In this document: one piece after another, positions 1 to 6,066 of the stretch
How positions within the stretch are numbered: the first letter of the stretch is position 1
Layout: each line of letters opens with the position of its first letter
NCBI GenBank assembly: GCA_934098485.1
Contig: CAKOOH010000017.1
Span: 1-7,395, forward strand
Length of the DNA stretch: 7,395 bases
Source: an uncultured Bacilli bacterium
Lineage (GTDB): Bacteria; Bacillota_I; Bacilli_A; RF39; UBA660
Reading direction: 5' to 3'
Translations under genes and position numbers: made by a program
Notes under the pieces: model-generated
Told to the model about the DNA's origin: nothing
The model's input: the letters and a program-made list of their open reading frames with translations, nothing else
Databases searched by the model: none

Positions 1-144
1 ACAATTAGTACCTCCGGCAATATTAGTTATGACACTGTGCATTATAGTAATGCATTAAGACCTGCGGTTTCTCTTGTCGCAGATGTCAAAATATCCGGAG
101 GAACCGGTACATCTAGTGATCCATTCGTTATAGTAGGCAGTTAA
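1..144 (+). CDS. C-terminal end of a probable surface/pilin-like protein (5' truncated by window edge)
   Basis: Frame 1 is open from the first base to a TAA at 142-144, giving the last 47 residues of a protein whose start lies outside the window. The tail contains LRPAVSLVADVKISGGTGTS followed by SDPFVIVGS. From memory, an 'RPv(v/i)xLkxxvkIsGGxGTxxxPy(v/i)i' ending is typical of the C-terminal domain of secreted, pilin-like or repeat-rich surface proteins in gut Firmicutes and Mollicutes relatives; that is pattern recall, not a search result. GC content is about 40% by hand count, clearly above the roughly 30% of the genes that follow, with codons such as GCG, CTT, GTC, TCC and ACC that the neighbours use less. 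An intrinsic terminator follows 26 bases after the stop, so this gene is not in the der operon. Function cannot be assigned from this fragment. Confidence 0.75.
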   Translation, partial: TISTSGNISYDTVHYSNALRPAVSLVADVKISGGTGTSSDPFVIVGS

Positions 145-170
145 AGTTAATAAAACTACTAAATTTCATT

Positions 171-199
171 AAACATGGCTCTTGCCATGTTTTTCTTTT
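171..199 (+). terminator. Intrinsic terminator of the upstream surface-protein gene
   Basis: A perfect 9-bp stem AAACATGGC (171-179) / GCCATGTTT (184-192) with the tetraloop TCTT is followed by TTCTTTT. It separates the upstream gene from the der operon. The T tract also supplies the sequence where the -35 element of the der promoter would sit. Confidence 0.9.
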
Positions 200-219
200 A
201 GTATCAATGAAAATATGAT
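191..219 (+). promoter_or_regulatory. Probable promoter of the der operon
   Basis: TATGAT at 214-219 is a 5/6 match to the -10 consensus (TATAAT). The best -35 at 17-bp spacing is the weak TTTTCT at 191-196, inside the preceding terminator's T tract. A TAAAAT at 219-224 is an alternative -10. Transcription would begin near 226-231, giving a leader of about 16-21 bases that contains the der ribosome binding site. The placement between terminator and gene is convincing; the exact elements are less so. Confidence 0.5.
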
Positions 220-234
220 AAAATTATGGTGTTT

Positions 235-241
235 GAGGTGG
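235..241 (+). promoter_or_regulatory. Ribosome binding site that fixes the der start
   Basis: GAGGTGG lies five bases before the ATG at 247. It falls inside the reading frame if the upstream ATG at 226 were used, and nothing like a binding site precedes 226, so the ATG at 247 is the supported start. Confidence 0.8.
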
Positions 242-246
242 TATGT

Positions 247-1566
247 ATGCGTAAAACGGTATGTTTAATTGGTAGACCTAATACGGGAAAATCTACATTA
301 TTTAATAGATTAATAAATGAAAAAAAATCAATTATTATGGACACTCCGGGTATTACTAGAGATAGAGTATATGGAATTGTAAATTATAATAATAAAAGTT
401 TTCATTTAATTGATACTGGTGGCATTGATTTAGCCAAAGAAGATTTTAATCATAATATTAAAATGCAGGCTGAACTTGCTATAGATGAATCCGATGTTAT
501 TGTTTTTGTTATAGATGGCAAAACTGATTTAACCGTTAATGATAAACAAATTGCGAGCCTTTTACAAAGAAGTAATAAAAAGGTAATAGTTGCTATAAAT
601 AAACTAGACGATGTAAAACACGAAGAAAATATTTACTCCTATTATGAACTTGGTTTCGATAATTTAATTGCCATCAGTGCTGAACATAACAGGGGAATAT
701 CTAAACTTTTAGATGAAATAACTAAAGATTTTCCTGATTATACAACGGAAGAAGATGCTGCTATCTTAAAATTTTCCCTTATCGGAAGACCTAACACTGG
801 TAAGAGTTCTTTAATAAATGCGCTCTTAAACGAAGAAAGAGTTATCGTTTCCGATGTAGCCGGAACTACTAGAGATGCTATCGATACTAGATTTACTTAT
901 GAAAAAAATGACTACATTGTTATTGATACTGCTGGTATGCGTAAAAAAGGAAAAATATATGAAGAAGTAGAGAAATATAGTTTAATTAGAAGTCTTAAAG
1001 CTATTGATAGATCCGATGTATGCGTTCTTGTTATTAATGCTGAAGAAGGCATTATTGAGCATGATAAACATATAGCGTCTTACGCACTAGAAGCCGGCAA
1101 AGGTTTAGTTATCGCTGTAAATAAATGGGATTTAATCGAAAATAAAGATGAAGAAATGAAAAAATGGACTAAAGATATTAGGGCTAATTTTCAGTTTGCA
1201 CCTTTTGCTAGCATTGTCTTTTTATCTGCCAAAACTAAATCAAGAATTCATACATTAATGCCTGAAGTCTTAAAATCATATGAAAGTTGTACTAGAGAAA
1301 TTAAAACATCACTACTTAATGATGTCATAAGAGAAGCCGTTGCTATTCATGAGCCACCTTCATATAAAGGAAAACGTTTAAAAATTTATTTTGTAAATCA
1401 GTCAGATATTAAACCTCCAAAATTTGAGTTTTCTGTTAATAATAAAAAATTAGTTCATTTTTCTTATGAAAGATATTTAGAAAATCAAATTAGAGAAAAC
1501 TTTGAATTATCTGGAACACCTATTATATTAAAATTCAAAAATAGGGGAGATAAAGATGAAAACTAG
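247..1566 (+). CDS. der: Ribosome biogenesis GTPase Der (EngA), two tandem GTPase domains
   Basis: Der is an essential GTPase that assists assembly of the 50S ribosomal subunit in the cytoplasm. With the start at 247 the protein has 439 residues, the usual length (about 436 in Bacillus). GTPase domain 1 shows GRPNTGKST (9-17), DTPGITRDR (32-40), DTGG (56-59), NKLD (118-121) and SAE (144-146). Domain 2 repeats the set: GRPNTGKSS (from 180), GTTRD (206), DTAGM (227), NKWD (292-295), SAK (327). The C-terminal KH-like domain (about 350-430) carries PPSYKGKRLKIYF and ends SGTPIILKFKNRG. The start was set by the GAGGTGG at 235-241 and by family N-termini; an in-frame ATG at 226 would add seven unlikely residues. 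Both G1 loops have Thr where Der usually has Val (GRPNVGKS). It is the first gene of a five-gene overlapping operon, and the next gene begins 11 bases before its stop. Confidence 0.97.
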   Translation: MRKTVCLIGRPNTGKSTLFNRLINEKKSIIMDTPGITRDRVYGIVNYNNKSFHLIDTGGIDLAKEDFNHNIKMQAELAIDESDVIVFVIDGKTDLTVNDKQIASLLQRSNKKVIVAINKLDDVKHEENIYSYYELGFDNLIAISAEHNRGISKLLDEITKDFPDYTTEEDAAILKFSLIGRPNTGKSSLINALLNEERVIVSDVAGTTRDAIDTRFTYEKNDYIVIDTAGMRKKGKIYEEVEKYSLIRSLKAIDRSDVCVLVINAEEGIIEHDKHIASYALEAGKGLVIAVNKWDLIENKDEEMKKWTKDIRANFQFAPFASIVFLSAKTKSRIHTLMPEVLKSYESCTREIKTSLLNDVIREAVAIHEPPSYKGKRLKIYFVNQSDIKPPKFEFSVNNKKLVHFSYERYLENQIRENFELSGTPIILKFKNRGDKDEN

Positions 1567-2467
1567 AAGTTTATATGTAATTCTAATTATAACTTTAACT
1601 TTACTTTTACTTAGTATTGGTTCTTACTATTTTCTAAAGAAAAATGATAATTTAAAGTTTTCGGCTAAAGTAATTGAAGCCTTTCCAAGTAGTGCCATCA
1701 TAAGACCTCTTGATAAAGATTTACTTGAAAAATACGATGCCATCTCTATTGATGTACCTAATTTAAATAAAGGAGATATTATTGAGCTTACTACCGAAAA
1801 CGAAGTGGTTGAAACTTTTCCTGTCCAAATGAAAGTTATCTCTTATACTATTTTAGAAAAAGGTTCCATCAGTACTACAACTACTAAAAAGGAAGAAGAA
1901 ATAACCGAACCAAAATTAGATGTTACTAATGAAATTACAAGTAAGGAAGCTAAAACTACCACTAAAAAAGTAAATCAAACTACGAGTAAACCTGCTGAGA
2001 AAATAACTATCGAAGAATATTTAAATAAAGAAATAAAAGAAGTAGAAACTAATAAAAATAATAAATCATTTAAAGAAACCGCTAAAGAAAATTTTATCAA
2101 AGTAGTAGATTTTATTTTCTATGATAAAGATATAAATGGTGTTTATTTTAAAGATTTATCAAATTCTGTTAAATTAAAAGTAATCGCTTTAGCCTTAAAA
2201 TTAGATGCTATTATCGAAAAGTATTATCCTGGCTATAAAGAAGGATTATCTTCATCATATCAAAATGCCAAAAATTCTTTAATCAAATTATATTTAGAAA
2301 AAACTACTGAATTTTGTGATAAAAACGATGCTGTATGTACGCAAGCCAAAGAAGACTTTAATGAACTAAAGAAAAGTTTAAATATCACCTGGGATATCAT
2401 AAAATCACTAACAGATGCCGGTGTAAATAAACTAAGAAAGTGGTATGAAATTTATAGTGGAAAATGA
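1556..2467 (+). CDS. Membrane-anchored protein of unknown function with DUF3221/OB-like domain and helical C-terminus
   Basis: I do not recognise this 303-residue protein as a named family. Residues about 7-27 form one hydrophobic segment after the positively charged start MKTR, with no lipobox cysteine, so it reads as a signal anchor with the bulk outside the cell. Residues about 33-100 look like a small beta domain: a hydrophobic/beta pattern, then GDIIEL and ETFPVQMKVI. The 'e(s/t)(y/f)P.Q' signature resembles DUF3221-type OB-fold domains of Firmicutes (inference). Residues about 104-150 are a Thr/Lys/Glu-rich linker with runs of Thr, likely a flexible spacer. The rest (about 150-303) is charged and helical, with two cysteines, C254 and C261, which could pair. 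The ATG sits inside the end of der with AGGGGAG at 1543-1549, six bases upstream, so translation is probably coupled to der. It overlaps the next gene by 23 bases. Confidence 0.85.
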   Translation: MKTRSLYVILIITLTLLLLSIGSYYFLKKNDNLKFSAKVIEAFPSSAIIRPLDKDLLEKYDAISIDVPNLNKGDIIELTTENEVVETFPVQMKVISYTILEKGSISTTTTKKEEEITEPKLDVTNEITSKEAKTTTKKVNQTTSKPAEKITIEEYLNKEIKEVETNKNNKSFKETAKENFIKVVDFIFYDKDINGVYFKDLSNSVKLKVIALALKLDAIIEKYYPGYKEGLSSSYQNAKNSLIKLYLEKTTEFCDKNDAVCTQAKEDFNELKKSLNITWDIIKSLTDAGVNKLRKWYEIYSGK

Positions 2468-3092
2468 AATAATAATTAATGGTACTAAATACATTTATGT
2501 AATTGAATCTAAAAAAGTTAAAAACATTTACTTTAGAGTTAAAGAAGACTTAAAAATTCATGTATCATGTCCTAAAAGTGTTTCTAAAAATTATATCGAA
2601 AACTTATTAATTCAAAATGAAAAAGCCATTATTAAAATGACTAATAATATGAAAAATAAAAATGAAAAAGCAGAAAAAATTACTTATTTAGGTAATGAAT
2701 TAAAGTTAGTTAACACATCTGGTAAACCTTATATTACTAATGAATATATCTATGCTAAAGATTTTTTGTCCGCCAAAGAATATATTTATAGTGTGGCATA
2801 TCCCATCTTTTTAGAAAGAGTAAACGCCCTAAAAAGCGAATTTAATAATTTACCAGAATTTACTTTAAAGGTGCGTAAAATGACTTCTAAATGGGGTGTA
2901 TGTAACAAAAGAAGTATGACCGTAACTCTAAACACTTACTTAATTGAAAAGGACGTTCATTTAATTGATTATGTAATTGTTCATGAATTATGTCATTTTA
3001 AATATATGGATCATAGTGCTAATTTTTGGAATTATGTAAGTTCATTTTATCCTTATTACAAATTAGCAAGAAAGGAGCTTAATCATGATTGA
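2445..3092 (+). CDS. YgjP-like zinc metallopeptidase (DUF45, M48-related)
   Basis: This 215-residue protein matches the YgjP/DUF45 family, small predicted zinc-dependent metallopeptidases related to the M48 and SprT/WLM groups; substrates are largely undefined. The N-terminal half (about 1-95) is a beta-rich domain typical of the family (IKVSCP-like strand at 38-43, YLGNELKL near 82). The C-terminal half holds the KVRKMTSKWGVCN segment and the active site HELCH (180-184, HExxH) with MDHSANFWNY from 188, where H190 would be the third zinc ligand. No signal peptide or membrane segment, so cytoplasmic. The ATG at 2445 lies 23 bases inside the previous gene and has only a weak purine stretch (AAGAAAG) upstream, so it likely depends on translation of the upstream gene; a GTG at 2457 is a less likely alternative. 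Its end overlaps the next gene by eight bases. Confidence 0.92.
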   Translation: MKFIVENEIIINGTKYIYVIESKKVKNIYFRVKEDLKIHVSCPKSVSKNYIENLLIQNEKAIIKMTNNMKNKNEKAEKITYLGNELKLVNTSGKPYITNEYIYAKDFLSAKEYIYSVAYPIFLERVNALKSEFNNLPEFTLKVRKMTSKWGVCNKRSMTVTLNTYLIEKDVHLIDYVIVHELCHFKYMDHSANFWNYVSSFYPYYKLARKELNHD

Positions 3093-3822
3093 ATCTTTAA
3101 ATAATGAAAAGATTAAATGCTATACTAAATTAAATGATAAAAAATATCGTAAAAGTGAGCAGTTATTTATTGCTCCCGGTTCTCATTTAGTAGAAGAGGC
3201 TCTAAAAAAAGGTCTTGTTAAAGAAATCCTTTTATTAAAAGGTGAAGAAAATATTTATGATGATAAAACCACTTATGTTACAAAAGAAATTTTAAAAAAA
3301 GTTTCAGGCTTAGATAGTCCTCCTAAAGTTCTTGCCATTTGTCATATGTTATCTTCTAAGGAAATTAAAGGAAATGTCATTATTCTTGATGATATAAATG
3401 ACCCTGGTAACTTAGGAACCATTATTAGAAGTGCTATCGCATTTAACTATGACACTATTATTGCTAGTCCTAATACCGTAGATTTATATAACTTAAAAAC
3501 AATTAGGTCAAGTGAAGGAATGATTTTTAATATTAACTATATAGTTGCATCTTTACCTGATGCTATAAAAACCTTAAAAGAAAAAGGCTATACTATTTAT
3601 GGAACTAATGTAAGTGGGGGAAGCAACATAAAGCCAGAAAAAGAAAATCATGCCTTAATTATTGGTAGTGAAGCAAGTGGCATGAAAGATGATTTAAAAT
3701 CTTTATGTGATAAACTTCTATATATCAAAATGAATTCTTTATGTGAAAGTCTAAATGCGGGCGTATCAGCAAGCATTTTAATGTATGAATTAACTAAGGA
3801 GATTAATCATGAAAAACATTAA
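3085..3822 (+). CDS. SpoU/TrmH-family RNA 2'-O-ribose methyltransferase (RlmB/YsgA-like)
   Basis: A SPOUT-class enzyme that transfers a methyl group from S-adenosylmethionine to a ribose 2'-OH, most likely in 23S rRNA. The 245-residue length and two-domain layout fit the family: a substrate-binding N-terminal domain (about 1-90, FIAPGSHLVEEALKKG) and the knotted catalytic domain (about 95-240). The three family motifs are visible: DDINDPGNLGTIIRS from 102, with N109 and R115 as the usual catalytic-site residues; GSEASGM at 194-200 (commonly GNExxG); and ESLNAGVSASILMYE from 221 (commonly SLNVSVA). Which nucleotide is modified cannot be told; RlmB, YsgA and TrmH paralogues look alike at this level, so no symbol is given. 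AAAGGAG at 3071-3077 precedes the ATG by seven bases, inside the end of the metallopeptidase gene. Its last 14 bases overlap the next gene. Confidence 0.93.
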   Translation: MIESLNNEKIKCYTKLNDKKYRKSEQLFIAPGSHLVEEALKKGLVKEILLLKGEENIYDDKTTYVTKEILKKVSGLDSPPKVLAICHMLSSKEIKGNVIILDDINDPGNLGTIIRSAIAFNYDTIIASPNTVDLYNLKTIRSSEGMIFNINYIVASLPDAIKTLKEKGYTIYGTNVSGGSNIKPEKENHALIIGSEASGMKDDLKSLCDKLLYIKMNSLCESLNAGVSASILMYELTKEINHEKH

Positions 3823-4483
3823 TTTTCTAAAGGGTAATTATTTTGCTAATGGTGGATTATATGATAATTTAAAAACATTTGAAAATACCATAGAATCTTA
3901 TAACGCCGCCATTACTAAAAAATTTGGTATTTATGTAACTATCAGAGAAACGAAAGATCATGAATACATTTGTTATAGTGATGAAGATTTAACAAGAACC
4001 CATAATTTAAAAGATAAAGTTTCCGAAATAACTTATGAAGAACTTTCATATTTATCCTTTTATCATATACCTAAACTCGAAGAATTCATAAATCTCATTT
4101 CTAATAAAGTGCCTATTATTTTTAATTTAAACACTCATAAGAATAAAGAAGTTTTAAATATTTTAAATAATTATAATAATGAATTTGCTATAGTTAGTAA
4201 AGATAATAGACTCCTAAGTTCTATCACTAAAAAATATCCTCATTTTATTATCGGTGAGATTATAACAAAAAGAAGTTTTAATATTACTTCATTATTAATT
4301 AAACCAGATTTTAAAAGTTACAATATTCATTATTTTGATAGTGCTAAGTTAAAGAAACTAAAAGAAAGTAACTTGCCAATAATCGGCTACATCATTAATA
4401 CTAAAGATAAGTATTTAACTTATAAAAATGAATTTGATAATATAATCATTGATAATTATTATAACTTAGAATTAAATGACTAA
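3809..4483 (+). CDS. Degenerate glycerophosphodiester phosphodiesterase-fold protein, predicted catalytically dead
   Basis: The first 100 of 224 residues align by eye to the GDPD family (TIM-barrel enzymes that split glycerophosphodiesters), but every catalytic position is changed. The usual AHRG is FANGG with N14 and G15 in place of His and Arg; PENT is FENT (24-27); the metal-binding ExD of 'IELDVxxTKDG' is Y42-V-T44 before the retained TKD (48-50); the second catalytic His of 'HDxxLxRT' is S57 in YSDEDLTRT. The scaffold landmarks (ENT, TKD, D58, LTRT, a later PIIFNLNT strand) are kept, so the fold is probably intact and activity absent. Nothing suggests a frameshift: the frame is open, has a good ribosome binding site (AAGGAG 3796-3801, seven bases before ATG) and overlaps the methyltransferase gene by 14 bases. 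No signal peptide or membrane segment. Its role may be binding or structural; that is inference. Its 3' end doubles as the operon terminator. Confidence 0.8.
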   Translation: MKNINFLKGNYFANGGLYDNLKTFENTIESYNAAITKKFGIYVTIRETKDHEYICYSDEDLTRTHNLKDKVSEITYEELSYLSFYHIPKLEEFINLISNKVPIIFNLNTHKNKEVLNILNNYNNEFAIVSKDNRLLSSITKKYPHFIIGEIITKRSFNITSLLIKPDFKSYNIHYFDSAKLKKLKESNLPIIGYIINTKDKYLTYKNEFDNIIIDNYYNLELND

Positions 4484-4510
4484 TTTTTAAGTTTAATAAT
4501 TATCTTTTTT
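4451..4510 (+). terminator. Long AT-rich intrinsic terminator formed by the end of the GDPD-like gene
   Basis: GATAATTATTA (4451-4461) pairs perfectly with TAATAATTATC (4494-4504), and after one bulged T, AACTTA (4463-4468) pairs with TAAGTT (4488-4493). A further AATTA (4470-4474) / TAATT (4481-4485) can close the inner part. TTTTTT follows at 4505-4510. The 5' arm is the last ten codons of the gene and the stop codon (4481-4483) is within the hairpin. The stem is long but has only two G-C pairs in its outer 17, so strength is less certain than geometry. Confidence 0.75.
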
Positions 4511-4520
4511 ATGATACAAT
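4492..4520 (+). promoter_or_regulatory. Promoter of rimM-trmD, placed for a leaderless transcript
   Basis: TACAAT at 4515-4520 is a 5/6 -10 match and ends six bases before the rimM ATG; an overlapping TATGAT lies at 4510-4515. The -35 at 17-bp spacing is weak (TTTAAT 4492-4497) and lies in the 3' arm of the preceding terminator. A start site about seven bases after TACAAT is at or next to the A of the rimM start codon. Confidence 0.6.
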
Positions 4521-4526
4521 AACCAC

Positions 4527-5006
4527 ATGGAATTAATTTATGTCGGAAAAATTGTTAATACTTTTGGAATTAAAGGCGAACTAAAAATAGTTAGCCATTT
4601 TGAAATGGCAAAAAGAGTATATGTTAAAGGCAACCATTTAATTATTAATAAAACTAACTATGAAATTACTAATGTAAGATATCATAAAAATAACTATTTA
4701 GTTGAACTTAATAATATTAAAGATATTAATAAAATAGAGTATTTAATTAATGAAGAAGTCTACTTTGCTAAAGAAAATTTAAACCTTACTGCTAGTGAAT
4801 ATTTAATTGAAGAACTTCTAAACTACAAAGTTGTTTCTAATAATGAGGAAATTGGTGTTGTTACTTCTTACGATGATAATAAAATAAATCCATTAATTAA
4901 AGTAAATGATCGCTTTTATATTCCTATCAAAGGAAACTTTATCTTAAACGTTGATAAAACTAATAAAGTTATAACAGTAAGTGACATAAGGGGGTTAATG
5001 TTATGA
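4527..5006 (+). CDS. rimM: 16S rRNA processing/30S assembly factor RimM
   Basis: RimM helps mature the 30S head by binding ribosomal protein S19 near the 3' domain of 16S rRNA. The 159 residues show the N-terminal barrel with VGKIVNTFGIKGELKI (6-21), matching the family's 'VGKIVNTHGIKGEVKV' except that the usual His is F13, and a C-terminal PRC-barrel (about 90-159) with EEIGVV, PLIKVNDRFYIPI and a final GLML. The start cannot be moved upstream: a TGA at 4512-4514 blocks the frame, and the region between it and the ATG holds no ribosome binding site, only a -10 element. No downstream start would preserve the conserved first strand. The gene overlaps trmD by ATGA at 5003-5006, the classic rimM-trmD coupling. 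The rpsP gene that often stands upstream in Bacilli is absent here. Confidence 0.95.
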   Translation: MELIYVGKIVNTFGIKGELKIVSHFEMAKRVYVKGNHLIINKTNYEITNVRYHKNNYLVELNNIKDINKIEYLINEEVYFAKENLNLTASEYLIEELLNYKVVSNNEEIGVVTSYDDNKINPLIKVNDRFYIPIKGNFILNVDKTNKVITVSDIRGLML

Positions 5007-5668
5007 AAATAAGTATTTTAACATTATTTCCTCATATGTTTGATGGCTTTTTATCTGAATCTATTATTAAAAGAGCCCTTGAAAAAAATTATGTTGAAAT
5101 AGAAATTATTAACTTTAGAGATTATTCATCATTACCAAATAAAATGGTCGATGATACACCATACGGTGGGGGTAGTGGCATGGTTTTAAGATGTGAACCT
5201 ATTTTTGAAGCTATTGATGCCATAAAAACAAAAGATTCTCATATTATTTTAATGTGTCCAACCGGTCAAACATTTAATGAAAAGAAAGCATATGAATTAA
5301 AAACATATAAACATTTAATTATAATCTGTGGCCATTATGAGGGATTTGATGAAAGAATTAAAACTCTAGCAGATGAAATAATTTCCATCGGGGACTATGT
5401 TTTAACCGGTGGTGAACTTCCAGCCATGATTATAACTGACGCCATAACAAGACTGCTTGATGGCGTAATAAATAAAGAAAGTTTAGAAAGTGAAAGTTTT
5501 AAAGATAATTTATTAGATTATCCGGTATACACGAAACCAAGTGAATATCGCGGTATGAAAGTACCAGATATATTGTTATCAGGTAATCACCAAAAAATTG
5601 ACTCTTATCGTCAAAATGAAAGAATAAGAATTACGAAAGAAAAAAGAAGCGACTTAATGGGGGAATGA
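5003..5668 (+). CDS. trmD: tRNA (guanine-37-N1)-methyltransferase TrmD
   Basis: TrmD makes m1G37 next to the anticodon, preventing +1 frameshifts; it acts as a cytoplasmic dimer using S-adenosylmethionine. At 221 residues it is slightly shorter than the usual 240-250. The SPOUT trefoil-knot motifs are clear: FPHMF (9-13), DDTPYGGGSGMV (50-61), YEGFDER (112-118), SIGDYVLTGGELPAM (128-142), DAITR (146-150) and, in the C-terminal tRNA-binding domain, LLDYPVYTKPSEYRGMKVP and LLSGNHQKI. The flexible linker that usually reads E(D/E)DSF is LESESF, so the position of the presumed general-base Asp (D169 in E. coli) seems to be E164. AAGGGGG at 4988-4994 gives an eight-base spacing to the ATG, which overlaps the rimM stop. 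The next gene follows after only three bases. Confidence 0.97.
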   Translation: MKISILTLFPHMFDGFLSESIIKRALEKNYVEIEIINFRDYSSLPNKMVDDTPYGGGSGMVLRCEPIFEAIDAIKTKDSHIILMCPTGQTFNEKKAYELKTYKHLIIICGHYEGFDERIKTLADEIISIGDYVLTGGELPAMIITDAITRLLDGVINKESLESESFKDNLLDYPVYTKPSEYRGMKVPDILLSGNHQKIDSYRQNERIRITKEKRSDLMGE

Positions 5669-5671
5669 TTT

Positions 5672-6061
5672 ATGTATGTATTAGAAAAAACTAGTAAAAA
5701 ATATCAAAGTGAAGACGTTTTAGTACTAATCGGATTTAATATGACTCTTAAAAAAAATAAAATATGCCTTATAAATCCTAAATTAAAAGATGAAATCATA
5801 AAGTTAAAATATACACCATCATTTGAAAAACTAGTTGCTAAAATATTATCATTTTTAGAAAGTGATCCTGATGAAGAAGGTGCTGGCTATTTATTAGATG
5901 AACTATCTAGAGAGTATGCTGTTTTTCTAAATAAATATGAAAAATATCTTTCACAAAAAGAAGTAGATAAATATACTAGAAAAATAAGATTACTTGAAAG
6001 TGAATTGAAATTATTTTCATATAAGAAAGTAAAAGTAGAAACTAAAGGTCGCAGCTTGTAA
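5672..6061 (+). CDS. Conserved-position small protein of unknown function (129 aa), charged and helical
   Basis: I do not recognise a family. The gene starts three bases after trmD ends and uses GGGGGA (5659-5664) as a ribosome binding site seven bases before the ATG, so it is almost certainly cotranscribed and coupled. The first 40 residues look beta-like and moderately hydrophobic (DVLVLIGFNMTL, ICLINP). The remainder is strongly helical and charged: PSFEKLVAKILSFLESD, an acidic DPDEEG turn, then a long amphipathic stretch (about 72-118: LLDELSREYAVFLNKYEKYL, IRLLESELKLF) that could form a coiled coil or helical hairpin, ending with a basic tail. No signal peptide, membrane segment, cysteine pair or metal motif (only C32). 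Codon and base use match its neighbours, against recent transfer. Its location between trmD and rplS, usually adjacent, suggests a link to ribosome or tRNA work, but that is guilt by association only. Confidence 0.85.
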   Translation: MYVLEKTSKKYQSEDVLVLIGFNMTLKKNKICLINPKLKDEIIKLKYTPSFEKLVAKILSFLESDPDEEGAGYLLDELSREYAVFLNKYEKYLSQKEVDKYTRKIRLLESELKLFSYKKVKVETKGRSL

Positions 6062-6066
6062 AACAC

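Noticed and set aside
226..246. In-frame upstream ATG that would lengthen Der by seven residues
   Set aside because: No ribosome binding site precedes it, it lies at the likely transcript start, and the GAGGTGG at 235-241 together with the family's normal N-terminus supports the ATG at 247.
1880..2000. Short ACT-rich repeats in ORF303 as a DNA repeat element
   Set aside because: They encode the Thr/Lys-rich linker and vary in codon and spacing; low-complexity protein sequence explains them.
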